Positions 8,417-16,171 of a stretch of 35,186 bases of DNA are shown one piece after another. Origin of the DNA: Gammaproteobacteria bacterium (lineage in GTDB: Bacteria > Pseudomonadota > Gammaproteobacteria > Chromatiales > Chromatiaceae); assembly GCA_011390365.1 (NCBI GenBank), contig JAABSM010000039.1, forward strand, positions 1 through 35,186, read 5' to 3'. How positions within the stretch are numbered: the first letter of the stretch is position 1; every line of letters starts with the position of its first letter. The translations under genes were made by a program, and so were the position numbers. The notes beneath the pieces are model-generated. The model worked only from the letters and a program-made list of their open reading frames with translations. It was not told the origin of the DNA and did no database searches.

Positions 8417-9424
8417 TTGACGAACACCTTTTACGCGGGCATCGACCTGGGAACCAGCCGCACCACCATCACCACCTCCAGCGGCAGACGCATGACCACC
8501 CTCTCCTGCGTGGGATACTGCAAGGACTTCATCGCCCGCAAACGCTTCGGGCGTGATTACCTGCTGGGCGAGGAGGCCCTGGAACACCGCCTCGCGCTGG
8601 AGATGATCTGGCCGCTGGAGCACGGCGTGATCCGCGACGATGAAAAATCCCGCGAGGCGACCCGCCTGATCATCTCGCACCTGATCGACCGGACCCTGCC
8701 TGAACGGGAATCCGGCGACCAGCTCCTGACCGCCGTGGGGGTGCCCGCACAGGCCAGCCTGAACAGCAAGAAGACGATTCTCGCCGCCATTGAGCCCCTG
8801 GTTGGCAAGTTACTGGTGGTCAGTGAACCCTTCGCCGTCGCCTATGGACTGGATCGCTTCGATGAGTGCCTGATCGTGGACATCGGCGCCGGCACCACGG
8901 ATCTTTGCCGGATGCACGGCTCCTACGCCGAGGAGACGGACCAGCTGACCCTGACCAAGGCGGGCAACTACCTGGATCAGGCGATCATGGAGGCGATTCA
9001 GGAGAAATATCCCGAGGTCCAGTTGACGCCGCAAATCGCCAAGCGGATCAAGGAGAAGTACGGCTATGTCTACGACACCTCGGACCCGGTCAAGGTCACC
9101 CTGAGCAGCAAGGGCGTGCAGGGCGAGTATGATCTCACCGATGTCCTCCACGCGGCCTGCCTCAAGCTGGCCGAGCCCATCAGCGAGGCGATCGGGGAGC
9201 TGATCGGCACCTTCGACCCCGATTTTCAGGAGCGGCTGCGCAATAACGTGATACTGGCCGGTGGCGGTTCGCGGCTGCGGGGCATCGACCGCGCCATCGA
9301 AAAGAGCCTGACGCCCTACGGCGGCGGGCGCGCGACCTGCGTGGATGACGCGGAATTCTGCGGCGCCATGGGGACCCTCAAGATGTGCGAAGACATGCCC
9401 CTGGAGGAGTGGGAGAGACTATGA
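8417..9424 (+). CDS. mamK-like: MamK-like bacterial actin
   Basis: A 335-aa actin-superfamily ATPase that resembles magnetosome MamK along its whole length. Phosphate-1 loop is AGIDLGTSRTT (residues 7-17); phosphate-2 loop is VDIGAGTTDLCRMHG (154-168), nearly the MamK sequence. VSEPFAVAYG (135-144) carries the predicted catalytic glutamate E137. STFDPEF-type and RLRNNVILAGGGSRLRG segments form the adenosine site, and the C-terminus GAMGTLKMCEDMPLEEW is MamK-like. MamK filaments line up and segregate magnetosomes in magnetotactic bacteria. The start is TTG at 8417, with AAGGAG (8405-8410) six bases upstream; no ATG fits the conserved N-terminus. No other recognisable mam gene lies in the window. 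In this context it probably organises a membrane compartment or pump array rather than magnetite chains. Confidence 0.9.
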   Translation: MTNTFYAGIDLGTSRTTITTSSGRRMTTLSCVGYCKDFIARKRFGRDYLLGEEALEHRLALEMIWPLEHGVIRDDEKSREATRLIISHLIDRTLPERESGDQLLTAVGVPAQASLNSKKTILAAIEPLVGKLLVVSEPFAVAYGLDRFDECLIVDIGAGTTDLCRMHGSYAEETDQLTLTKAGNYLDQAIMEAIQEKYPEVQLTPQIAKRIKEKYGYVYDTSDPVKVTLSSKGVQGEYDLTDVLHAACLKLAEPISEAIGELIGTFDPDFQERLRNNVILAGGGSRLRGIDRAIEKSLTPYGGGRATCVDDAEFCGAMGTLKMCEDMPLEEWERL

Positions 9425-9473
9425 ACACTTGCCCCGCGCGTCCGCGAATCCAAGGCGAGAGGAGAGGCGAGTC

Positions 9474-9638
9474 ATGCATTATCTGATGCTTGGGCTGATC
9501 TGGTTCACCCTGGCGGTGCTCCTGGGCGCCCTCGGGCGTCATCGCACCATGGGCTTCTGGGGCTACTTCTTCGCCTCGCTGGTACTGACCCCCATCATGG
9601 GCCTGCTGCTGGTGCTGGTCTCTGGCAAGCGGAGCTAG
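9474..9638 (+). CDS. 54-aa two-helix membrane protein
   Basis: Two hydrophobic helices (about residues 3-20 and 27-49) are joined by a short basic loop, GRHRTMGFWGYF, and end in GKRS. A purine-rich GGAGAGGCGAG sequence precedes the ATG at 9474. It lies 49 bp after the actin gene and 6 bp before the second ATPase-like gene, so it is cotranscribed. Its size and topology resemble small magnetosome membrane proteins such as MamI in general form only; no sequence relationship is claimed. It also resembles generic small two-helix inner-membrane proteins with a GFWGxF loop. Confidence 0.65.
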   Translation: MHYLMLGLIWFTLAVLLGALGRHRTMGFWGYFFASLVLTPIMGLLLVLVSGKRS

Positions 9639-9644
9639 CTCGCG

Positions 9645-11372
9645 ATGATCTGGGGCAAGGTCGGCATCGTCGCGGGGGTCTATCTCGGCACCCGTCTCAC
9701 CTCGCGGCAGACCCGTTCGAGGATCCGTTCACTGCGCACGCCCGAAAAACGGCCACCGCCGAACACCCCGGCATCCATGCACGCCCTCGAAGCCGCCGGC
9801 GAGACGCGCGAGTCGACCACCCGCCACCCCTTTCTGGGAGCAAGCACCCTCAGTCTGGCCACCGCCTCCGCCGGCTACCTTTTCTTTCCCGCCGTATTGG
9901 GCCCCATTACCCTGGCCCTCCTGACCTACTCGACCACGCCCATGCTGTTGCGGGCGGAGCGACGCCTGCGCCAGTTGCCCGCGGGGGCCTCGCCGCGCCT
10001 CGACAAGGATGGTTACGCGGCGCTGGTCAGCGGCATCTGCCTGGTCGCCGGCCAATGGGGCGCGGCGGCGGTCTATAACACCGTCTATCACTTTTCCGAA
10101 AGGGCCGCCACGGGCGAACGGAGGCGCACCGCAAAGCGATCGGCGACGCTCTATGCCGCGCACAAGCAATCCGCCGCCGCCTGGGTATCCCGCGACGGCA
10201 TCGAAATGCCGCTGCCCGCCAGCCAGATCCGCCCGGGAGAGACCCTGGTGATCAACACCGGCGAGATGGCGCCGGTGGATGGGCTGGTCCTGCACGGCCA
10301 GGGGACCATCGACGCCGTTGATGAAGATGGCAAGGTCGGCATCGCCAGAATCGAAAGCGGCGCGACCATCCCCATGGCCGCGCTGCTCCTTGAGGGCCGG
10401 CTGGAGGTCAAGGCGCTGCGTTCCGGCGCGGAGTGCGAGGCCCGCCGCGCCGATAGTATCCGCGCGCGCATCGAGGCCCACCAGCACAAACTGCAAGACT
10501 ACGCCGATAACTGGGCGAATCGCGCCGCCCTGCCTTTCCTGGGGATGGCCGCGCTGGCCTGGCCGCTGTTCGGCGTCACCACCGCCATCGGCCTGCTCTT
10601 CTCCGCCCCCGCCACAAGCAATCATGCGGTGCTTTCCCTGCATACCGCCAACCACCTCGATTGGGTCGCCAAGGGCGGTGTCGTGTTCCGCGACCCGCGC
10701 GCGCTGGACCGGCTTGTGCGGCTCGACGCCGTGGTATTCGATGGCACGCACTGGCTGGCCGCCAACCAGACCGAAGCGACCCAAACGATCGTGGAACTGC
10801 GGGAACGGGGCGTCAAGCGGATTGTCCTGATCGCCGCGGAGAGCGACGCGACGACTGAAGGTATCGCCGAGGCCGTTGGCATCAGCGAGATCCACTGGGA
10901 TCCGACCACCCGCCGCAAGGCGGAGATCGTCGACCGGCTCAAGGATCAGGGACATCGCGTGGCCTTTGTGGGCGACAAGCTCGATGGCTTGCTGGCCCTG
11001 AAGAGCACGGACGTCTCGATCTGTTCCGGCCAGGCCGCGGACTACATCGCCGAATCCGCCGACATGCTACTGCTTGGCAGTGGCCTCGGCGGCATCGTCA
11101 GGGCGCTGGATAGCGCCCGCTCCCTGCCCATCAAACAAACCGCGGAGATCGGCTCCTGGGGCTCCCTCGCCTTCATTAATACCCTGTTCGTCGCCTTCCT
11201 GCGCTTCTCGCCCCTGCAATCCAGCCTGCTGTGCGCCGCCGCGTTCGCGCTGGAGTATCGCCAGACGACACGGCCGCCCCGTAATCTCAAGGCGGCGGCC
11301 GAGCGGCAGGGACAGGCGCGCCGCGATCGGGAAGCCAACACCATCGAAGGGATGGTCGAGGTCGTTAACTGA
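9645..11372 (+). CDS. Catalytically dead P-type ATPase homologue (pseudo-ATPase)
   Basis: A 575-aa intact reading frame with a P1B-ATPase architecture but no catalytic motif. The N-terminus repeats the pattern of the ATPase at 5318: one hydrophobic segment, then an arginine-rich cluster, RQTRSRIRSLR (21-31). The actuator domain is recognisable (NTGEMAPVDGLVLHGQGTID, 204-223), but the TGEA loop is replaced by VDEDGK. The phosphorylation motif DKTGT is DGTHW (D366 retained). The nucleotide-binding domain is gone: DGTHW is followed almost directly by the phosphorylation-domain helix ELRERGVKRIVL. GDGxND is GDKLDG (443-448). The TM6 motif is SAPATSNHA. With no frameshift or stop, the protein is evidently selected for a non-pumping role. 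A regulatory or structural partner of the active ATPase, perhaps a heteromeric scaffold, is inferred. Confidence 0.85.
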   Translation: MIWGKVGIVAGVYLGTRLTSRQTRSRIRSLRTPEKRPPPNTPASMHALEAAGETRESTTRHPFLGASTLSLATASAGYLFFPAVLGPITLALLTYSTTPMLLRAERRLRQLPAGASPRLDKDGYAALVSGICLVAGQWGAAAVYNTVYHFSERAATGERRRTAKRSATLYAAHKQSAAAWVSRDGIEMPLPASQIRPGETLVINTGEMAPVDGLVLHGQGTIDAVDEDGKVGIARIESGATIPMAALLLEGRLEVKALRSGAECEARRADSIRARIEAHQHKLQDYADNWANRAALPFLGMAALAWPLFGVTTAIGLLFSAPATSNHAVLSLHTANHLDWVAKGGVVFRDPRALDRLVRLDAVVFDGTHWLAANQTEATQTIVELRERGVKRIVLIAAESDATTEGIAEAVGISEIHWDPTTRRKAEIVDRLKDQGHRVAFVGDKLDGLLALKSTDVSICSGQAADYIAESADMLLLGSGLGGIVRALDSARSLPIKQTAEIGSWGSLAFINTLFVAFLRFSPLQSSLLCAAAFALEYRQTTRPPRNLKAAAERQGQARRDREANTIEGMVEVVN

Positions 11373-11399
11373 CACGTCAAACCATCTGGAGATCTGACC

Positions 11400-11828
11400 A
11401 TGCTTGAAAACCTCTTGCGCACGCCCGCGGCGGCCGAGCTTCGTTCCTTTGCGGAAGACATTGGCGCCTGGACTCGGGAACAGGTCGAAGGGGCGGTGAT
11501 GCGCCGCCCGGAGACCCTGGCGATCCGGTTTCGCGCATGGTGCAATGAGAACCTGGAGGACGAATCGATAAAGGACTGGGTCGCCGAACTATCGGATCAG
11601 GGCATGGAAATCCTCGTTCAACAGGTTGCGCGGTTCCTTGCCGAGTTCGACCTGGAGATCGAGTGGCTGTTCTCGCCGCAACCGCCCCCACCGCCGGAAC
11701 TTGCCGCCAACCTGCGCCTCATGGTGGAAAACTACTGCCGCGCCTGCCACTTGGCGGTAGAGAGTTACGAAGCGGGAAAACGGCACAAGCGCATGACCCG
11801 TATCGCCAGGCTCAGCGCCAATCAATAG
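11400..11828 (+). CDS. Hypothetical soluble protein at the end of the MamK-like operon
   Basis: A 142-aa protein without signal peptide or membrane helices. It is mostly predicted helical, with an acidic first half, a proline run (QPPPPPE, about residues 97-103) and a C-terminal part with a Cys-x2-Cys pair (YCRACH) and a basic end. GGAG at 11388-11391 precedes the ATG. It follows the pseudo-ATPase by 27 bp. No family recognised. Its position suggests a cytoplasmic partner of the membrane proteins in this operon. Confidence 0.6.
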   Translation: MLENLLRTPAAAELRSFAEDIGAWTREQVEGAVMRRPETLAIRFRAWCNENLEDESIKDWVAELSDQGMEILVQQVARFLAEFDLEIEWLFSPQPPPPPELAANLRLMVENYCRACHLAVESYEAGKRHKRMTRIARLSANQ

Positions 11829-12236
11829 CCCGCCATGCCCGCAATCATCAAGCTGAAAACGTCCTCTCTTTTCCTCGCTACCAAGCCCTGCTCATCAAGC
11901 GTGGGGTGCTCGCCAGACTTACCGTGAATCTATCGAGGAGTAGCAGTCCTTGATGCGCCTTACTCCGGGGCATCCCGGAAATCGCCAGGCCGGCATGGGA
12001 TGTGCCGAATAAAATGCCTTGTCGCTCGGTCGACGGCACATCCTGTGCGGAACCCAAAACGGTCGGCGCACCCACGAAATGAGGCGCATCATTCCCGGAG
12101 AATGCGATGGTGGCTTGAGCTAATGACATTGAGCCCCCCGCTAGTGCAGCACCCGCCAGATAAGCAATAACACTATTTACATAAAAATAAATACCCTATG
12201 ACCCGCATTATTCATAATCACTTGGCGGGTGCTGCA
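11829..12236. other. Gene-free junction between convergent operons, occupied by mobile-element remnants
   Basis: The two operons converge here. Positions 11829-11947 show no recognisable feature. The rest holds the truncated MITE copy (11948-12131) and the 100-bp inverted-repeat element (12141-12240), both listed separately. Confidence 0.6.
11948..12131 (+). mobile_element. MITE copy A, left end missing
   Basis: 184 bp roughly 90% identical to 28955-29139, in the same orientation. The right terminus GTGGCTTGAGCTAATGACATTG matches copy B's terminal inverted repeat with two differences. The left 37 bp of copy B, including its terminal repeat, are absent, so this copy is truncated or recombined. 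An internal inverted repeat pairs 11993-12007 with 12034-12048. Confidence 0.8.
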
Positions 12237-12240
12237 CTAG
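12141..12240. mobile_element. 100-bp inverted-repeat element (MITE-like)
   Basis: Perfect 18-bp inverted repeats, CTAGTGCAGCACCCGCCA (12141-12158) and its complement (12223-12240), flank a 64-bp AT-rich core. If TA is read as a target duplication, the layout suits an IS630/Tc1-like MITE; that family call is inference. The right arm overlaps the last codon and stop of the MscK-like gene. The arms could also form a terminator-like stem for both convergent operons. Confidence 0.7.
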
Positions 12241-15200
12241 GAAGGCGGCGGGTTTTCGTTATCGCTTTTTGCGGCAAGCGTCTTTGCATCGCGCAATATG
12301 GCCACCCCCGGCTGGGGCGTGAGTTTGATCGATTCCCGCTGAAACCGTTCGACGATCCCCGCGTTGATCTCGGTCTCCACCTTGGCGCGTTCGGCGAAGC
12401 GCAGGATGTCGTAGTGCATGCGGATCACGAAGCTGTAGTCGTCGAAGTGGTCGTGCTTGACCCAGACGAAACGGGCGCCGGGGTGGGCCTGAATCACCTC
12501 TTCGATGATCCGCAGGGCGCGCAATATCCGGTTCGCCGGGTTCTTGATGGAGAGGCGAATGTTGGTCAATACGGCATAGCCGGGGTGGGCCGAGGTATTG
12601 ATCGTTTCGGCCTCGGAGAGCAGGGAGTTGGGCACCGTCACCTTGTATTTGTAACTGAAGTCTTCGAGGATGGTATAGCGGATATTGATCGCCTTGACGA
12701 TGTAAGTGCCCCCCTTGAACTGAATCCGATCGCCGATCTTGAACAGCCGGGTGAGCATGATGGTGATGCCGCCGATGATATCCCCCAGCACACCCTTGGC
12801 CGCCATCGCCAGGGCGAAGCCGCCGATACCGATGCCGGCGAGTATGGCGCCGATATTGAAGCCCAGGGCGCTCAGGGTCATCAGCAAGGCGACGCTCCAG
12901 ATCGCGAGCCGCGACACCAGCCCAAGCAGGTTGATGATGGAGAGCATGGCGGCGTCATCCGCGCTGCCTTCTTCGATCCGGGCCTCGGCGTTGCGTATCC
13001 AGCGCCGCTTGCCCACTCTCACCACCATCAGCGCGACGATGGTGATCAGCAGAATCACCACCAGCTTGATCGCGACGATGGTCATGGTTTCGCGGTAGAG
13101 CTTGATCCGCTGGGCGCGCAACAGGGCGATCTCGGAGGAGGGGCCGCCGCCAATCAGTTCGACGCGACGCTCCAGGGTCTCCCAGCGGGACTCCAGTTCG
13201 GCGATCATCTCCTGAAACCCGCCGATCAACCGATCCAGGCCTTGCGCGGAGCGCCGCTGCTCCACCAGGCTCAGCCAGCGGTCGACGGCGCGCACCTCCA
13301 TCTCCCGGGCGAAGCTTGCCTTGGCCGCCTGGCGCAGGTACTCGGCCCGCTCGTCGTCGGCCAAGGGCGGCGGCATCGGCGGTCGGTAGCCGTACCGCGC
13401 CTCGAATCCCTCCAGCAATTCGCGGGCCTGATCCGGGTTCAGGCGCACCTGAATCAGAAGCTTGTGCTCCTCGCGCCGCCGCAACGCGTCCTCGCGCCGG
13501 CTCTCCAGCGCCTGGATCAGGGAGGCGAGGGACTCCTTCTCGGTCTGATACTGGCTGATCACCCCCTCCGCCAGGGTTTTGCGCTGTTGCAGGTTTCCCT
13601 GTTTTCGGTCTAATTCACTCAGTTCCAGATAATAGTCTTGCAGCATCTCCGCCAGGGTCTGGAGGCTGTCGGAGGCGTAGAAGATCCCCATCAGGGTCTC
13701 CGCCCAGGTATTCTCCTGCTCCATCCGCTGGCTCGCGGCGCGCTCGACCTTCTTGCGCTCGATCTCCGCAAGGTCCGACAACTCGGTGTCGAAGGCGGCG
13801 GCGAGTTGGCGGATGTTGCGCAACCCATCCAGACGCTGGCCGGCGAGCTCGTTGATCCTGGAGAAGATCCGCTTCTCTTCCTCGCCCTCCTGTTGCGCCC
13901 CCTGCAGGGCGTCCAGTTCCCGGCGCAGGCGGGATTGGATGTCGAGCAGGCGCGCCCGCTCTTCCCCCAGGCTGCTGATCGACTCGCGCTTGAGGGATTC
14001 GATGATGCGCCCGGGGTGCCTGGCGGAGGCGATCTCGCCGCGACCGACCCGCTTCTTGAACTCGCCGGCGGCGACCAGCCGCTGCTGGGCCAGGGAGTAG
14101 CCGTCATTGAGGGCGGCCAGGAGTTGCTCGATCTCATCAACCAGGCCGCCAAGCGCCTGGGTGAGCGCCGCCTCAAGGCGGTCGCGTTCCTCGGTGATGC
14201 GTAGGCGGGTGGTGATCAGGTGCTGAAACGCCTCCACCCGGGCGATACTCTCCGCTACGCTGGGGGACGCCGCGGCGCTGGGCTGCTCCCGCACCGCTGG
14301 CTGAGGGGATTGCTGATCCCCGGCTTGATCCGCCCGCGGCGCCGCTGGCTTGGCCGCCGCGGGATCCGCGCCACCGGCCGCCGCGCCCGCAGCCGATGAT
14401 GGCTGGGGCTCTTGCGCGGTGTCGCGCATGCCCTCGGGTATATCGAGATTGGCGGTCTGAAAGAGGTCCAGCAGGATCTTGTTTTCGAGTGCCGCCGCCT
14501 GGGTCTCCTCTTCCCGCTCGAAAGGCCCCTTGAGGGAGGCGAGCTCCTCGCGCAAACCGTCGGCCTTGGCGGCGGCGGTGCGATAGGCCTCCCTGCGGGT
14601 TTCCAATTGCTGGCCTTTTTCCTGCCATTCCGCGTAGACCCGCGCGAAGTGTTCGCCGACCTGTTCGGCCGCCATCTCTTTCAGTTCGGCGGCCCAGGCC
14701 TCGGTCTGTCGTCCCGTCTCGGCGACCTTGCGCGCCTCTTCAAGGCGGTTTTCGGCCTCTTTGAGGGCCGCTTGCGTCGTCGCACGATCCTCTTCCAGCG
14801 CCTCCTTCCAGGTCCGCGCCCCTTCCCGCGCCGCCTGCGCATCGGAGATCAGTGACGACAGTTGCCCATCGAACCCACTGAGACGCTCCAGCGAGACCGT
14901 CCCCTCGCCGCCAGACTCCTCCAGCAGCCCGGCGATCACCAGCATCGGGAAGATGTGCTCCACCAGCACCGAGGCATCCGCCTCCAGCACGCCCGCCGCG
15001 TCGCTCAGGGATTGGGCCTGCCCCAGCGCCTCATCGATCCGTTGCAGGCGCGCGCTGGCCGCCTCCACCGCGAGTTCCGGCGTGTCCGCGGCAGCCTCGC
15101 TGGCGGCGGGCGTCGCTTGCCGCCCCTGCTCGCCTTGACGGGGCCTGGCCAAGGCCCGTTCCATCTCGCTCTTCGCTTGGCGTGCGGCGACGAAGGCCTC

Positions 15201-16082
15201 CCTGGAGTTTTCCAGGGTCGCGTTGAGCCAGTTTCGCTCCTCTTCCTGTTCGGCGAGCCTTTGCGACAGTCGGCCCTCGTTCCAGCCGCGATAGCTGTCG
15301 GCCAATTCGCGCCGCTTTTCCGCTTGCGCGACCCGCTGTTGCGCACCGCTCAATTGCGCCTCCGCGGCGCGCAGCTCCTCTTCGATCCCGGCCATAACCC
15401 CGGACATCGCCTCGCTGTGGGATTGGGCCTCTTCGGAGGCGGCCTGCAAGCGCGCCTTGTCGCGATTCAACTCCGCGCGCAGATCCGCCAACCGCCGCCG
15501 CGGATCCGCCGGCGCCTGCTCAAGGGCCAGCGAACCGTCGGCGACACGCAGTTCGATCTGACGGACATAGGCCTCCAGCTCCTTCGCCCTGGCCTCGAAG
15601 CCCTGGAGTTCCGAAACAACGGCATTGATGCCCGAATGATATTCGGCGAGCAACGTCTGCTCGCTCTGCGCCGCCGCCTGCCGTCGCTTGAGGGTCTTCA
15701 GGCGCGCCTCGACCTCGGCGAGCCGACGCCGTTCCGCCTCGACCTCGCTGAGGCCCGGCGCGGGGAGCGCCTGGGTGGTGATGGAATCGGGCGGGGGGAT
15801 CGCCACGCGGGCCTCTCTGGCGCGCTGAAACAGGATCTCCGCCTCCGTCACCTTTCTCAGGCTGGCGCGCAATGCCATGGCCTCGCGATCCAGCGCCTGG
15901 CGAAATCCCTTCAGCAGCGTTTCATTTTCCAGCTCGTGCAGCGAACGCTGTTGCTCCTGACGCGCTTCGGCGGCCGGTTCGGCGCCTGTCGCCGTCTCCG
16001 CCGCGGCGGCGCTGGTTAGCGCCAGCGCCAAGATCGCGAGGAGCCACACAGCCCATCCGTTGCCTGAATCTCTGGTCTCCAT
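12237..16082 (-). CDS. Very large MscK/KefA-type mechanosensitive channel
   Basis: A 1281-aa MscS-superfamily channel. The ATG at 16082 is preceded by GGAGG and AGGAG and opens a signal peptide (residues 1-28, WLLAILALALTSAAAA). A long periplasmic, Glu/Ala/Arg/Gln-rich coiled-coil region follows (about 30-1000), with a Pro/Ala-rich linker near 560-600. The C-terminal fifth is the channel: membrane helices with IKLVVILLITIVALMVV, then the pore helix GIGGFALAMAAKGVLGDIIG and the MscS beta-domain FKIGDRIQFKGG. The pore Ala/Gly packing is well preserved. Such channels release solutes on hypo-osmotic shock, and MscK is gated by tension and K+. It is the last gene of a five-gene operon, 89 bp after the binding-protein gene. 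The stop codon TAG lies inside the inverted repeat of the 100-bp element, so the original C-terminus may have been replaced. Confidence 0.9.
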   Translation of the reverse strand: METRDSGNGWAVWLLAILALALTSAAAAETATGAEPAAEARQEQQRSLHELENETLLKGFRQALDREAMALRASLRKVTEAEILFQRAREARVAIPPPDSITTQALPAPGLSEVEAERRRLAEVEARLKTLKRRQAAAQSEQTLLAEYHSGINAVVSELQGFEARAKELEAYVRQIELRVADGSLALEQAPADPRRRLADLRAELNRDKARLQAASEEAQSHSEAMSGVMAGIEEELRAAEAQLSGAQQRVAQAEKRRELADSYRGWNEGRLSQRLAEQEEERNWLNATLENSREAFVAARQAKSEMERALARPRQGEQGRQATPAASEAAADTPELAVEAASARLQRIDEALGQAQSLSDAAGVLEADASVLVEHIFPMLVIAGLLEESGGEGTVSLERLSGFDGQLSSLISDAQAAREGARTWKEALEEDRATTQAALKEAENRLEEARKVAETGRQTEAWAAELKEMAAEQVGEHFARVYAEWQEKGQQLETRREAYRTAAAKADGLREELASLKGPFEREEETQAAALENKILLDLFQTANLDIPEGMRDTAQEPQPSSAAGAAAGGADPAAAKPAAPRADQAGDQQSPQPAVREQPSAAASPSVAESIARVEAFQHLITTRLRITEERDRLEAALTQALGGLVDEIEQLLAALNDGYSLAQQRLVAAGEFKKRVGRGEIASARHPGRIIESLKRESISSLGEERARLLDIQSRLRRELDALQGAQQEGEEEKRIFSRINELAGQRLDGLRNIRQLAAAFDTELSDLAEIERKKVERAASQRMEQENTWAETLMGIFYASDSLQTLAEMLQDYYLELSELDRKQGNLQQRKTLAEGVISQYQTEKESLASLIQALESRREDALRRREEHKLLIQVRLNPDQARELLEGFEARYGYRPPMPPPLADDERAEYLRQAAKASFAREMEVRAVDRWLSLVEQRRSAQGLDRLIGGFQEMIAELESRWETLERRVELIGGGPSSEIALLRAQRIKLYRETMTIVAIKLVVILLITIVALMVVRVGKRRWIRNAEARIEEGSADDAAMLSIINLLGLVSRLAIWSVALLMTLSALGFNIGAILAGIGIGGFALAMAAKGVLGDIIGGITIMLTRLFKIGDRIQFKGGTYIVKAINIRYTILEDFSYKYKVTVPNSLLSEAETINTSAHPGYAVLTNIRLSIKNPANRILRALRIIEEVIQAHPGARFVWVKHDHFDDYSFVIRMHYDILRFAERAKVETEINAGIVERFQRESIKLTPQPGVAILRDAKTLAAKSDNENPPPS

Positions 16083-16171
16083 GCTCCTGTACCTCCGTGG
16101 TGACGATTGCCGCGCCTTGAGCAAACCGGGATAGGGCCGCGCCAGACCGCCGTGAAACGGATCTCGGCGTC

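Noticed and set aside
8417-9424. Magnetosome island
   Set aside because: Only a MamK-like actin is present; mamA, B, E, M, O, P and Q are not in the window, so magnetite formation is not supported here.
9729-10955. Minus-strand open frame inside the pseudo-ATPase
   Set aside because: The plus-strand frame has clear P-type ATPase fold features; the minus frame is compositional shadow.
12198-13613. Long plus-strand open frame opposite the channel gene
   Set aside because: Antisense to the conserved MscS domain; its residues (His/Asp/Gln/Gly-rich) look like a GC-rich shadow and it starts within the 100-bp element.
14862-16019. Plus-strand open frame opposite the channel coiled coil
   Set aside because: Arg/Leu/Gly-rich shadow of the minus-strand coding sequence with no motif and no ribosome binding site.
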